From positions 1,488,001-1,552,000 of the forward strand of contig NZ_JBDQQR010000001.1 in NCBI RefSeq assembly GCF_039888675.1: a stretch of 64,000 nucleotides of DNA, given 5' to 3'. The first letter of the stretch is position 1, and the number at the start of each line of letters is the position of its first letter. The position numbers were made by a program, and so were the translations under genes. A model generated the notes under the pieces. The model had not been told where the DNA came from, made no database searches, and worked only from the letters and a program-made list of their open reading frames with translations. Of the stretch, positions 37,203 to 48,509 are shown in pieces. Source of the DNA: Mesorhizobium sp. CAU 1732 (GTDB lineage: Bacteria; Pseudomonadota; Alphaproteobacteria; Rhizobiales; Rhizobiaceae).

Positions 37203-39113
37203 ATGCTTCATGACAGGGCCGCAGCAGCCAAGACCGCGCGCGCAGGGATCCGCAGCTATCTCGCCGAGCAGGAGCAGAAGTCCATGCTTCGTTTCCTGAC
37301 GTGCGGATCGGTGGACGACGGCAAATCGACGCTGATCGGACGGCTGCTCTACGACACCAAGCTGCTGTTCGAGGACCAGCTCGCTACGCTGGAGCGCGAT
37401 TCGCGCAAGCACGGCACGGCCGGCGATGGCATGGATTTCGCACTCCTGGTCGATGGGCTGGAAGCCGAGCGGGAACAGGGCATCACCATCGACGTCGCCT
37501 ACCGCTTCTTCGCGACGCCGAAGCGCAAGTTCATCGTGGCCGACACGCCGGGGCACGAACAGTACACGCGCAACATGGCGACAGGTGCATCGACCGCCGA
37601 CCTCGCGATCGTGCTCGTCGATGCACGCAAAGGCGTGCTGCCGCAGACGCGCCGGCACTCGATCATCGCATCGCTTTTGGGCATCCGGCACATCCTGCTT
37701 GCCGTCAACAAGATCGATCTCATCGGCCATGATCAGGCCGCTTTCGAAGCGATCGTCGAAAACTATCGCGCATTCGCAGCCGAACTCGGGTTCCAGACGA
37801 TCGTGCCTGTCCCCGTTTCGGCGCGTTATGGCGAGAACATCACGACACGCTCCGAGAAGACGGCCTGGTACACCGGCCCGACCATGATCGAGCACCTGGA
37901 GACGGTGCAGGTCGATGTGGACCTCGTCGACAAGCCGTTCCGGTTTCCTGTTCAGTATGTGAACCGGCCCAATCTCGATTTTCGTGGCTTTGCCGGTACC
38001 GTCGCGTCGGGTTCGATCGCGCAGGGCGACGCCGTCGTCGTGGCGAAGTCGGGCAAGTCCTCCACGGTTCGGCGCATCGTCTCTGCGAATGGCAATCTGG
38101 ACTCCGCTCGCGAAGGGCAGGCCGTCACGATCGTTCTCGATGACGAGGTCGAAGTCTCGCGCGGTAATATGCTGGTTGAGCCGACCGCGCGTCCACACGT
38201 TGCCGATCAGTTCGCCGCCAACATCGTCTGGTTCGATGACCATGCGCTCATGCCGGGGCGAGCGTACATATTGCGCACCGAGACGGATCAGGTCAGCGCA
38301 ACCGTGACCGAGTTGAAGCACCGCATCAACGTCAACAACTTCGCGCACGAGGCGGCAAAATCGTTGGAACTGAACGAAGTCGGTGTCTGCAACCTCTCCG
38401 TCCAGTCGCCGATCGCGTTCGATACGTTTGCGGAGAACAGGACCACGGGCGCGTTCGTCCTCATAGACCGGGTGAGCAATGCCACGGTCGGCGCGGGCAT
38501 GATTCTCCACCCGCTTCGGCGCGCGGCCAACATCCACTGGCAGGCGCTGGACGTGAACAAGGGCGCTCGCGCGGAACTCAAGCACCAGCGCCCAGCCGCA
38601 CTCTGGTTCACCGGCCTGTCAGGATCGGGGAAATCGACGCTGGCAAACCTCATCGAGAAGAAGCTGCACGCAGCCGGGCGACACACCTATATCCTCGATG
38701 GCGACAACGTCCGGCATGGCCTCAACCGCGATCTCGGCTTCACCGAGGAGGATCGCGTCGAGAACATCCGGCGTGTGGCAGAGGTGGCGCGGCTGATGGT
38801 CGATGCCGGCCTGATCGTTCTGGTCTCCTTCATCTCGCCGTTCCGTGCGGAGCGACAGATGGCGCGCGAACTCTTTGCCGATGGCGAGTTCGTCGAGGTC
38901 TTCGTGGATACGCCATTCGAGGAATGCGCGCGCCGCGACCCAAAGGGCCTCTACGCGCGGGCGCTCAAGGGCGAACTGAAGAACTTCACCGGTGTGGATT
39001 CGCCCTACGAAACCCCGCAGAATCCCGATATACACATGAAGACGAGCGGCCGTGAGCCGACGGAGATGGCAGATGCGCTCGAGACATGGCTGCGTGAGCG
39101 CGGCTACTGCTGA
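37203..39113 (+). CDS. cysNC: Bifunctional sulfate adenylyltransferase subunit 1 / APS kinase
   Basis: A fused enzyme of 636 residues: an EF-Tu-like GTPase (CysN) that drives ATP sulfurylase, followed by APS kinase (CysC) making PAPS. GTPase motifs are [10 protein letters not shown] (34-43), [12 protein letters not shown] and NKID; the kinase P-loop GLSGSGKST is at about 471-479, then [10 protein letters not shown] and the SPFRAER segment. The N/C fusion is standard in rhizobia. The ATG at 37203 follows the cysD stop by 1 bp; an in-frame GTG at 37185 overlaps cysD. Confidence 0.97.
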   Translation: MLHDRAAAAKTARAGIRSYLAEQEQKSMLRFLTCGSVDDGKSTLIGRLLYDTKLLFEDQLATLERDSRKHGTAGDGMDFALLVDGLEAEREQGITIDVAYRFFATPKRKFIVADTPGHEQYTRNMATGASTADLAIVLVDARKGVLPQTRRHSIIASLLGIRHILLAVNKIDLIGHDQAAFEAIVENYRAFAAELGFQTIVPVPVSARYGENITTRSEKTAWYTGPTMIEHLETVQVDVDLVDKPFRFPVQYVNRPNLDFRGFAGTVASGSIAQGDAVVVAKSGKSSTVRRIVSANGNLDSAREGQAVTIVLDDEVEVSRGNMLVEPTARPHVADQFAANIVWFDDHALMPGRAYILRTETDQVSATVTELKHRINVNNFAHEAAKSLELNEVGVCNLSVQSPIAFDTFAENRTTGAFVLIDRVSNATVGAGMILHPLRRAANIHWQALDVNKGARAELKHQRPAALWFTGLSGSGKSTLANLIEKKLHAAGRHTYILDGDNVRHGLNRDLGFTEEDRVENIRRVAEVARLMVDAGLIVLVSFISPFRAERQMARELFADGEFVEVFVDTPFEECARRDPKGLYARALKGELKNFTGVDSPYETPQNPDIHMKTSGREPTEMADALETWLRERGYC

Positions 39114-39124
39114 TCGAGGGTGAT

Positions 39125-39937
39125 GTGACCGAACTGCCTGACGACAAGACGATCCTTGCGACCATCGAGCCGCTGGCGCTGGCTGCCGGCCGGCGCATCA
39201 TGGATGTGTTCGCGGCCGGCTGTCCGACCGAGACGAAGTCGGACGACTCGCCCGTGACCGTCGCCGATCGCGATGCGGAGGTGATCATCCTGGAGGGTCT
39301 TCGAAGCGCGTTTCCGAGCGTGCCGATTATCGCCGAGGAGGAAGCCGAGGCAGGCAAGTGCCCCACCTCGACCGGAGATCTGTTCTTCCTGGTCGACCCG
39401 CTCGACGGCACGCGCGAATTCGTCAACCGCCGCACGGACTTCACGGTCAACATCGCGCTGGTGCGCGATGGGGTTCCGGTGCTGGGCGTAGTCTACGCGC
39501 CGGCGCTGAATACGCTGTATGCGGGGAGGCCCGGGCACGCCGAAATGGTAGTGACCGACGCCGGGCACGACGCGACCGAGCGCAAGCAGATCGTCGTTCG
39601 CGACAGCGGCGATCCGATCACCATCGTCGCAAGCCGCTCGCACAGGACCGCGGAGACCGATGCCTTCATCGCCCGCTACGGTTCGGCGGATCTGGTCTCC
39701 GTGGGATCGTCGTTGAAATTCTGCATGCTCGCCGCGGGATCGGCGGATCTCTATCCGCGTTTCGGGCGGACGATGCAGTGGGACACCGCTGCAGGCGACG
39801 CGGTCCTTCGTGCGGCAGGCGGCACGATGACCATGGTCGATGGACAACCCTTCTACTACGGCAAGGGCCGGGTTGCCGGTGACGCCGACTTCGCCAATCC
39901 GCATTTCGTTGCTGAAGGGCGGATTGCGAAGGCTTGA
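39125..39937 (+). CDS. cysQ: 3'(2'),5'-bisphosphate nucleotidase CysQ
   Basis: Hydrolyses PAP (the by-product of PAPS use) to AMP, and can lower PAPS. The protein is 270 residues of the inositol-monophosphatase fold. Metal ligands are in PIIAEEEAE and VDPLDGTREFVNRR (about 90-103), and the C-terminal motif is WDTAAGDAVLRAAGG (about 218-232). The GTG at 39125 starts 11 bp after cysNC and has a GAGGG site. Its position completes the sulfate activation operon. It converges on frcK with a 13-bp gap. Confidence 0.96.
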   Translation: MTELPDDKTILATIEPLALAAGRRIMDVFAAGCPTETKSDDSPVTVADRDAEVIILEGLRSAFPSVPIIAEEEAEAGKCPTSTGDLFFLVDPLDGTREFVNRRTDFTVNIALVRDGVPVLGVVYAPALNTLYAGRPGHAEMVVTDAGHDATERKQIVVRDSGDPITIVASRSHRTAETDAFIARYGSADLVSVGSSLKFCMLAAGSADLYPRFGRTMQWDTAAGDAVLRAAGGTMTMVDGQPFYYGKGRVAGDADFANPHFVAEGRIAKA

Positions 39938-39950
39938 TGGGGGTGGGCGG

Positions 39951-40874
39951 TCAGCCCAGCTCGTGACGCCAGGGCGGATTGGCGCCCGGCCGAGACACGG
40001 TCACGGCGGCCGCACCGATCGCGAAGTCGAGCGCTGCATGCAGGTCCTGCTCGCCGAGCGAAGCGATCTTCGATTTGTCGAGAAGCCCGCCATCGTGCAG
40101 GGACGCCAGAATGCCCGCGTTGAACGTGTCGCCTGCGCCGACCGTGTCTGCAACGGAGACGGAGCGGGCAGGAACGTCGATCCGCGTGTTCTTCGTATAG
40201 CCGACGGCGCCTTTTGCGCCATGCGTCAGCACCACGACCTTGGGTCCGAGACCGAGCCAGCGGGCGGCGATCTCGTCATGCGTTCCGCTTTCGCCGAACC
40301 AGGCAAGGTCTTCGTCCGACAGCTTTACGATATCGGCCATCGCGATCATCCGGCGCATGCGTTCGATGTGGCTTGGCTTGTCGCGAATGAAGCCCGGCCG
40401 GATATTGGGATCGAGCATCATGACCCGCCCGACATGCTCACGCCGCATCAGCGCTTCGTAGGTCGCGCCGCACGGTTCGGGGATCAGGCTGATGCAACTG
40501 AAGTGAAGTGCCTGCACGTTATCGTCGAGAATCGGCAGGTCGGCTTCGGTCAGCATCCGGCCGGCGGTGTTTTCGTCGTAGAACGTGTAGGTCGCGTGGC
40601 CGTTCGTGAGGTGAACGAAGGCAAGCGTCGTCGGGCGCTCTGAAAAGCGCACGTGCCGCAGATCGACCTTGCTGGCTTCCAGCGCGTCCTTCAACTGGGT
40701 TCCGAAAAGATCGTCTGAGATGCCGGAGAAGAATGCCGCAGGCGCTCCCAGGCGACCGAGCGCGATCGCCGTGTTGAACACAGCACCGCCGACATAGGGC
40801 GCGAATGCGGTCTCGCCGGTGTTGGCGGTTCGCGGCAGCATGTCGATGAGCGCTTCGCCACAGCACAGTATCAT
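39951..40874 (-). CDS. frcK: Fructokinase, PfkB family (FrcK-like)
   Basis: A 307-residue ribokinase-fold sugar kinase. PfkB signatures are the N-terminal GGAVFNTAIALGRLG (about 32-46) and the C-terminal VADTVGAGDTFNAGI with the catalytic Asp in GAGD (about 250). The assignment to fructose rests on its location beside a frcR-like regulator and frcBCA-like transport genes, as in Sinorhizobium meliloti. It lies 34 bp downstream of frcR on the same strand and has a GGGGGAG ribosome site. Other sugar substrates are possible. Confidence 0.88.
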   Translation of the reverse strand: MILCCGEALIDMLPRTANTGETAFAPYVGGAVFNTAIALGRLGAPAAFFSGISDDLFGTQLKDALEASKVDLRHVRFSERPTTLAFVHLTNGHATYTFYDENTAGRMLTEADLPILDDNVQALHFSCISLIPEPCGATYEALMRREHVGRVMMLDPNIRPGFIRDKPSHIERMRRMIAMADIVKLSDEDLAWFGESGTHDEIAARWLGLGPKVVVLTHGAKGAVGYTKNTRIDVPARSVSVADTVGAGDTFNAGILASLHDGGLLDKSKIASLGEQDLHAALDFAIGAAAVTVSRPGANPPWRHELG

Positions 40875-40908
40875 GTGTTCTCCCCCGTCATGGCTGGGCA
40901 ACTGGTTT

Positions 40909-42156
40909 TCAGATCGTTTTGGCGGCCGAGGCGGGTCCTATCAGGAACCGGTCGGACAAGGGAAGGCTCGCGCCGCCCAGTGCGCGTGCGTGAAGTCCGA
41001 CCGTACCTTCCAGAATGGACGGCACGGTCAGTCCTTCCGAATCGAGCGTCGCGATCCTGTCCCGCGTCGCATCTACCAGCCGCCGCCTGACATCGAGCGG
41101 CATCCAGCCATCGATGATGGCCGCCTCGAAATCCACGACGGCGCTTGCGGCAAGCGTTGCGTGGGCGAGACCCGACGCGGCATCGTCGATCCAGTGATCG
41201 AGGGGTGCACCGATATCCCACCATGTTTCCGGCTCGGTCCAGAGAGGGGCGGAATCCATGCCGCTCGCGACAAGCGCCGTTTCAAGGACTGCGATCGAGG
41301 CGACATCGATCAATTGTCGCGTCGTCCCGTTGGGACCAGGCACCGGCATCGAACCGAGGGCGCCCGCATTGCCGCTCGCGCCGCTGTAGAGACTACGATT
41401 GAGCACGACGCCCCCGCCAACGAACGCGCCGACGTAGAAATAGAGAAAGTCGCGCAGGGCGCGTGTCTTGCCGAAGACGAGTTCGGCGCCGCAGGCCGAT
41501 GTGGCATCGTTCTGGAGATAGACGGGGAAGGTGCATCGCGAGGCGATTTCGCGACGGATGTCGGCATGGCGCCATTCGTCCATCGCGCCTGCGGGTGAGC
41601 CACTCGCATCCGCCCAGTTCCACAGTTCGAACGGCATGGCGATGCCCAGACCAGCTATGCGGGCATCCGCGCCCGCGCTCAGCGACGCGCGCAATTGCGC
41701 GATGCCGTCGACGACGAAACCGATCGTCTCGGCGAGCATCGGATAGGCATAGGCATGGTGCAGCATCGCGCGCTGCACGCCGAGAAAATCGAGCAGGACG
41801 AGCTCCGCGCTGCGACGGCCGATCTTGAGGCCGAGAAAATACGCGCCGTCTGGATTGAGCGACATGGGAATGGATGGCTGGCCGATGCGGCCGCGTTGCG
41901 GCTCGCCCTTCACGAGCAGGCCGTCGGCTTCGAGCTCGCGCATGATGACGGACACGGTCTGCGTCGACAGGCCGATCATGCGCGCGATTTCGGTTTTCGA
42001 CAGACTGCCATGCGAACGAACCAGCGAGAGCACGAGCCGCTCGTTGGAATCGCGCATACCGCTCTGGTTCGTTCCCCTGTGAAAGGGATCGTCGACCCGT
42101 TCTGCGAGGTCAGATTTCTTCACGCCCGGCACCACCCTTTCTCCCTGATGGCGCAT
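40909..42156 (-). CDS. frcR: ROK-family transcriptional regulator of the fructose locus (FrcR-like)
   Basis: A 415-residue repressor: a winged helix-turn-helix (about 33-90, SLSKTEIARMIGLSTQTVSVIMRELE region) followed by a ROK sugar-binding domain. The ROK Asp is in LQNDATSACGAE. The usual zinc-binding GHx9CxCGxxGCxE cluster is missing: the corresponding region reads MPVPGPNGTTRQL. It sits back to back with frcB and shares the palindromic operator at 42195-42226. Start is uncertain: ATG at 42156 or GTG at 42135, the latter with a better GGGAG site. Confidence 0.9.
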   Translation of the reverse strand: MRHQGERVVPGVKKSDLAERVDDPFHRGTNQSGMRDSNERLVLSLVRSHGSLSKTEIARMIGLSTQTVSVIMRELEADGLLVKGEPQRGRIGQPSIPMSLNPDGAYFLGLKIGRRSAELVLLDFLGVQRAMLHHAYAYPMLAETIGFVVDGIAQLRASLSAGADARIAGLGIAMPFELWNWADASGSPAGAMDEWRHADIRREIASRCTFPVYLQNDATSACGAELVFGKTRALRDFLYFYVGAFVGGGVVLNRSLYSGASGNAGALGSMPVPGPNGTTRQLIDVASIAVLETALVASGMDSAPLWTEPETWWDIGAPLDHWIDDAASGLAHATLAASAVVDFEAAIIDGWMPLDVRRRLVDATRDRIATLDSEGLTVPSILEGTVGLHARALGGASLPLSDRFLIGPASAAKTI

Positions 42157-42194
42157 TCTGTGCCGCCGCACAATGGGTCCGGCAAAGTCTGAAG

Positions 42195-42226
42195 TCAATA
42201 ATAAATCATAGTGATTTACTTATTGA
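42195..42226. promoter_or_regulatory. Palindromic operator between frcR and frcB
   Basis: An AT-rich inverted repeat, TCAATAA-t-AAATCA (42195-42208), spacer TAG, TGATTT-ac-TTATTGA (42212-42226), stands in the divergent gap. The arms match except for a 1-nt length difference. Size, AT content and location fit a ROK repressor operator controlling both directions. Confidence 0.7.
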
Positions 42227-42340
42227 CCGAGGTGCGGTTTGGTGCCACGTTCAGGGTCGACATCGAGGCGGAGGAACTGTGCCTTGATGCTCGAAAGCCG
42301 GGTGCTCTGCGCCCGCACGTTCCAACCGGGAGGAATGACC

Positions 42341-43375
42341 GTGACCAACTCGAAATTTTTGACTTCGACCGTATTCGGCGCTGCCGCGGCCGCCATGCTG
42401 GCGCTGGCATCGCCAGCTTCAGCGCAGGACGTCGGGGCTTGCCTCATCACCAAGACCGACATCAATCCCTTCTTCGTCAAGATGAAGGAGGGCGCGACGG
42501 CCAAGGCTGCCGAGCTCGGCGTGAACCTCTCCACCTATGCGGGCCGGATCGACGGCGACCACGAAACCCAGGTCCAGGCGATCGAGACCTGCATCGCGTC
42601 GGGCGCCAAGGGCATCCTGATTACCGCTTCCGACACCAAGGCGATCGTGCCCGTCGTGAAGCAGGCGCGGGACGCGGGCCTGCTGGTGATCGCGCTCGAT
42701 ACGCCGCTGGAGCCGATCGACGCGGCCGACGCGACATTCGCGACCGACAATTTCAAGGCTGGCGAATTGATCGGCCAGTGGGCGGCAGCGACCCTCGGCG
42801 ACGAGGCGGCGAATGCGAAGATTGCGCTTCTCAACCTGACGCCCAGCGCGCCCTCGGTCGACGTGCTGCGAAATCAGGGGTTCCTGAAAGGCTTCGGGAT
42901 CGACATCAAGGACGAAAACCTCATTGGCGACGAGGATGATCCGCGCATCGTCGGCCACGACGTCACCAACGGCAATGAAGAAGGGGGACGCACCGCGATG
43001 GAAAACCTTCTCCAGAAGGATCCGGACATCAATGTCGTGCATACGATCAACGAGCCCGCGGCAGCCGGTGCCTACGAGACCTTGCGGTCGTTTGGCAAGA
43101 CGGAAGGCGTGCTGATCGTCTCGGTCGATGGCGGCTGTCCGGGCGTCCAGAACGTCAAGGAAGGCATCATCGGCGCGACGTCGCAGCAATATCCGCTGAT
43201 GATGGCAGCCCTCGGCATCGAGGCGATCGCAAACTTCGCCAAGACCGGCGACCTTCCGAAGCCGACCGAGGGGCTCGACTTCTTCGATACCGGCGTGACG
43301 CTCATCACCGACAAGCCGGTCGAGGGTGTGGAATCGATCGACTCCGCCGAAGGCCTGGAAAAGTGCTGGGGGTGA
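42341..43375 (+). CDS. frcB: Fructose ABC transporter, periplasmic binding protein (FrcB-like)
   Basis: A 344-residue sugar-binding protein of the ribose/fructose type (peripla_BP_4 fold). The signal peptide spans about residues 1-25 (cleavage after ASA, before [10 protein letters not shown]). Ligand-site segments are [46 protein letters not shown] and [11 protein letters not shown] at 42341 is 7 nt after a GGGAGGA ribosome site; the ATG at 42335 is too close to it. It is separated from frcC by a 442-bp hairpin repeat array that could favour its higher expression. Confidence 0.93.
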   Translation: MTNSKFLTSTVFGAAAAAMLALASPASAQDVGACLITKTDINPFFVKMKEGATAKAAELGVNLSTYAGRIDGDHETQVQAIETCIASGAKGILITASDTKAIVPVVKQARDAGLLVIALDTPLEPIDAADATFATDNFKAGELIGQWAAATLGDEAANAKIALLNLTPSAPSVDVLRNQGFLKGFGIDIKDENLIGDEDDPRIVGHDVTNGNEEGGRTAMENLLQKDPDINVVHTINEPAAAGAYETLRSFGKTEGVLIVSVDGGCPGVQNVKEGIIGATSQQYPLMMAALGIEAIANFAKTGDLPKPTEGLDFFDTGVTLITDKPVEGVESIDSAEGLEKCWG

Positions 43376-43376
43376 G

Positions 43377-43743
43377 GAGCGGTCCGCGCAGCGGATGAAA
43401 AGCCAACGATTTGGCTTTTCAAGCGACGAACGCCCGGAGCCATAGCGAAGGGCAAGAGCGGTCCGCGCAGCGGATGAAAAGCCAATGATTTGGCTTTTCA
43501 AGCGACGAACGCCCGGAGCCATAGCGAAGGGCAAGAGCGGTCCGCGCAGCGGATGAAAAGCCAATGATTTGGCTTTTCAAGCGACGAACGTCCGGAGCCA
43601 TAGCGAAGGGCAAGGGCGGTCCGCGCAGCGGATGAAAAGCCAATGATTTGGCTTTTCAAGCGACGAACGTCCGGAGCCATAGCGAAGGGCAAGGGCGGTC
43701 CGCGCAGCGGATGAAAAGCCAACGATTTGGCTTTTCAAGCGAC
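43377..43743. repeat. Tandem array of 79-bp hairpin repeats between frcB and frcC
   Basis: Four full units and a 51-bp partial fifth, starting at 43377, 43456, 43535, 43614 and 43693, exactly 79 bp apart. Each holds a TCCGC-gca-GCGGA mini-hairpin and a perfect 10-bp stem GAAAAGCCAA/TTGGCTTTTC with a 4-nt loop (first at 43397-43420). Unit differences are a few single bases, including C or T in the loop (C in units 1 and 5, T in 2-4). The array fills the 442-bp frcB-frcC gap, which contains no credible gene. Confidence 0.97.
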
Positions 43744-43747
43744 CTGA

Positions 43748-43776
43748 CCGTGCGCCGCGCCTTTGACGGCGCACGG
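43748..43776 (+). other. GC-rich intercistronic hairpin before frcC
   Basis: Perfect 10-bp stem CCGTGCGCCG/CGGCGCACGG with a 9-nt loop, directly after the repeat array and 41 bp before the frcC start. There is no T-tract, so it is more likely an mRNA stabiliser or processing signal than a terminator. Confidence 0.7.
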
Positions 43777-43817
43777 TACTGGCATCACAGTGACGTCGCT
43801 TTTCGGGAGGAAGCGCA

Positions 43818-44900
43818 ATGAGCGAACCCAGCGCAGGCAGGCCCGCAGGGCAGGAATTCGAGAACACCCTCGACCAGAGCGACAAGACCGTCGCAGCCTT
43901 CGAGGGGCATGAAAAGAGCGCGATCGACCGTCTCCAGCACTTCCTGCACGGCAATCCGACGATGGTGCCGGTCATAGTGCTCGCGGTGAGCATCATCGCC
44001 TTCGGGTTCATTGCGGGCAGCAACTTCTTCAGTGCGTTCAACCTGTCGCTGATCATGCAGCAGGTAACGATCATCGGTATCCTGGCCGCAGCACAGAGCC
44101 TCGTGATCCTGACGGCGGGCATCGACCTGTCGGTCGGCGCGATCATGGTTCTGATGTCGGTGGTGGCGGGAAATCTCGCGACCAGCCTCGGCGTTCCGGC
44201 ACCGTTGGCGATAGCCGCAGGCATGGCGGGCGGCACATTGGCGGGCTTCATGAACGGCGTGCTGGTGACGCGTTTCAAGCTGCCGCCCTTCATCGTCACG
44301 CTCGGCACCTGGAACATCTTCTTCGCGCTGACGCTGTGGCTGTCGGGCGCACAGTCGATCCGCAGCCAGGACATCGATACCATCGCACCCATGCTGAAAT
44401 TCTTCGGCCAGAGCTTCCGCGTCGGCGGCGCGCAATTCACCTACGGCTCGATCCTGATGGTGCTGATCTTCGCGGTGCTTTGGTACATGCTCAACCGAAC
44501 CGCATGGGGCCGCCATGTCTACGCGATCGGCGACGACAAGGAAGCGGCCGAACTCTCCGGCATCCAGACCAACCGCACGCTTTTGTCGGTCTATGCGCTC
44601 GCCGGACTCGTCTGCGGCATCGCCGCATGGGCTTCGATCGGGCGTGTCGGCTCGGTCTCGCCGCAGAGCTTTCAGGAGGCGAACCTCCAGTCCATCACCG
44701 CCGTGGTGATCGGCGGCATATCGCTCTTCGGCGGCCGGGGCTCGATCATCGGTCCACTCGTCGGCGCTCTGATCGTCGGTGTCTTCAATTCGGGGCTGCG
44801 GCTCGCAGGCGTCGACGTGCTTTGGCAGGTCTTCGCCATCGGCTGGCTCACCATCATCGCGGTCGCGATCGATCAATGGATCAGGAAGCTCTCGTCATGA
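43818..44900 (+). CDS. frcC: Fructose ABC transporter, permease (FrcC-like)
   Basis: A 360-residue inner-membrane permease of the RbsC/BPD_transp_2 type. A charged cytosolic N-terminus of about 45 residues is followed by 8-10 hydrophobic helices; the GIDLSVGAIMVLMSVVAG and GGISLFGGRGSIIGPLVGALI segments are family hallmarks. GGGAGGAAG ribosome site 9 nt before the ATG. The stop overlaps the frcA start as ATGA. It probably works as a homodimer with FrcA. Confidence 0.95.
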   Translation: MSEPSAGRPAGQEFENTLDQSDKTVAAFEGHEKSAIDRLQHFLHGNPTMVPVIVLAVSIIAFGFIAGSNFFSAFNLSLIMQQVTIIGILAAAQSLVILTAGIDLSVGAIMVLMSVVAGNLATSLGVPAPLAIAAGMAGGTLAGFMNGVLVTRFKLPPFIVTLGTWNIFFALTLWLSGAQSIRSQDIDTIAPMLKFFGQSFRVGGAQFTYGSILMVLIFAVLWYMLNRTAWGRHVYAIGDDKEAAELSGIQTNRTLLSVYALAGLVCGIAAWASIGRVGSVSPQSFQEANLQSITAVVIGGISLFGGRGSIIGPLVGALIVGVFNSGLRLAGVDVLWQVFAIGWLTIIAVAIDQWIRKLSS

Positions 44901-45679
44901 CCACGCAACCTCTTTTGACCGCGCGCGGGCTGGTCAAGCGCTATGGCCGCGTCACAGCCCTCAATCAGGCCGATTTCGATCTCTATCCCGGCGAGATACT
45001 GGCCGTCATCGGCGACAATGGCGCCGGCAAATCGTCGCTCATCAAGGCGATTTCCGGTGCCATGCGCCCCGACGAGGGCGAAATCCGGCTCGGCGGCGAC
45101 GTCGTCAATTTTCGATCGCCGATGGAGGCGCGCGAGGCCGGCATCGAGACCGTCTACCAGAACCTCGCTCTCTCGCCGGCACTCTCGATCGCCGACAACA
45201 TGTTTCTCGGCCGCGAGATACGCAAGCCGGGTTTCATGGGCTCGTGGTTCAGGCTGCTGGACCGTCCTGCGATGGAAAGGATCGCCCGCGACAAGCTGAC
45301 GGAACTCGGCTTGATGACGATCCAGAACATCAGCCAGGCGGTGGAAACGCTCTCCGGCGGCCAACGGCAGGGCGTGGCGGTGGCGCGGGCCGCAACCTTC
45401 GGATCCAGGATGGTGATCATGGACGAGCCGACCGCAGCCCTCGGCGTCAAGGAATCGCGGCGCGTTCTCGACCTCATCCAGGACGTGAAATCGCGCGGCA
45501 TGCCGATCGTGTTGATCTCGCACAACATGCCGCACGTCTTCGAGGTCGCCGATCGCATCCATATCCATCGGCTGGGCAAGCGGTTGTGCGTGATCGACCC
45601 CAAGGAATACACGATGTCCGACGCCGTCGCCTTCATGACGGGGGCGAAAGCGCCGCCATCGGAGCCGCTCGCGGCATGA
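44897..45679 (+). CDS. frcA: Fructose ABC transporter, ATP-binding protein (FrcA-like)
   Basis: A 260-residue ABC ATPase with a single nucleotide-binding domain, unlike the double-domain RbsA. Walker A is GDNGAGKSS (about 38-46), signature LSGGQRQGVAVARA (about 148-161), Walker B VIMDEPTAAL, H-loop in LISHNMPHVFEVADRI. The single-domain form is the S. meliloti FrcA type. The start overlaps frcC (ATGA), so it is translationally coupled. It is the last gene of frcBCA; glgP follows after 121 bp. Confidence 0.95.
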   Translation: MTTQPLLTARGLVKRYGRVTALNQADFDLYPGEILAVIGDNGAGKSSLIKAISGAMRPDEGEIRLGGDVVNFRSPMEAREAGIETVYQNLALSPALSIADNMFLGREIRKPGFMGSWFRLLDRPAMERIARDKLTELGLMTIQNISQAVETLSGGQRQGVAVARAATFGSRMVIMDEPTAALGVKESRRVLDLIQDVKSRGMPIVLISHNMPHVFEVADRIHIHRLGKRLCVIDPKEYTMSDAVAFMTGAKAPPSEPLAA

Positions 45680-45800
45680 GCGGAAAACGTGCGGGCAGGA
45701 TTGAGTGGCACTGGCCATTCGGCTAGCATCGTTATGGGAGGAAGTCTGGAAATCTGCTCAGGCGCGGCCTTTTTCCGAGCGCGCTGAAAAAGGGGGCATT

Positions 45801-48272
<2,472 letters not shown>

Positions 48273-48315
48273 GGCGAACGATGTTTGGTCGCGATTGATG
48301 TCAGCGCTCTACGTT

Positions 48316-48472
48316 GCCCCCCTCTGTCCTGCCGGACATCTCCCCCACGAGGGGGGAGATCAGACTGCATCCTCGCTCTCGCCAGCCTCCAGCCTTGCAG
48401 GACGAGTCGAGAGGCTGATGAAGAGCAATCTCCCCCCGTGTGGGGGAGATGTCCGGCAGGACAGAGGGGGGC
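48316..48472. repeat. Long inverted-repeat element between glgP and glgB
   Basis: Perfect 33-bp arms (48316-48348 and 48440-48472) are extended inward, past a 2-nt imperfect step, by a 10-bp stem (48351-48360 with 48428-48437), so the transcript could fold into a stem of about 45 bp with a 67-nt loop. The C- and G-rich arms resemble a dispersed rhizobial intergenic element. It starts 44 bp after the glgP stop and ends 37 bp before the glgB ATG. Confidence 0.92.
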
Positions 48473-48509
48473 GCGAAGAAGAACCGCCCGGGCAGGAGAT
48501 GCCGGGCAT

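Noticed and set aside
43377..43743. 79-bp array as a CRISPR
   Set aside because: The units are contiguous and near-identical with no unique spacers, and no cas gene is present.
43072..44440. Series of near-identical minus-strand frames (MAFHPLRGP... type) in the 79-bp repeats
   Set aside because: They arise because the repeat is open on that strand; units are not a multiple of three, start signals are absent, and such frames from rhizobial repeats are frequent annotation artefacts.
48285..48509. 75-residue N-terminal extension of GlgB
   Set aside because: It would translate through the inverted-repeat element; family N-termini begin near the ATG at 48510.
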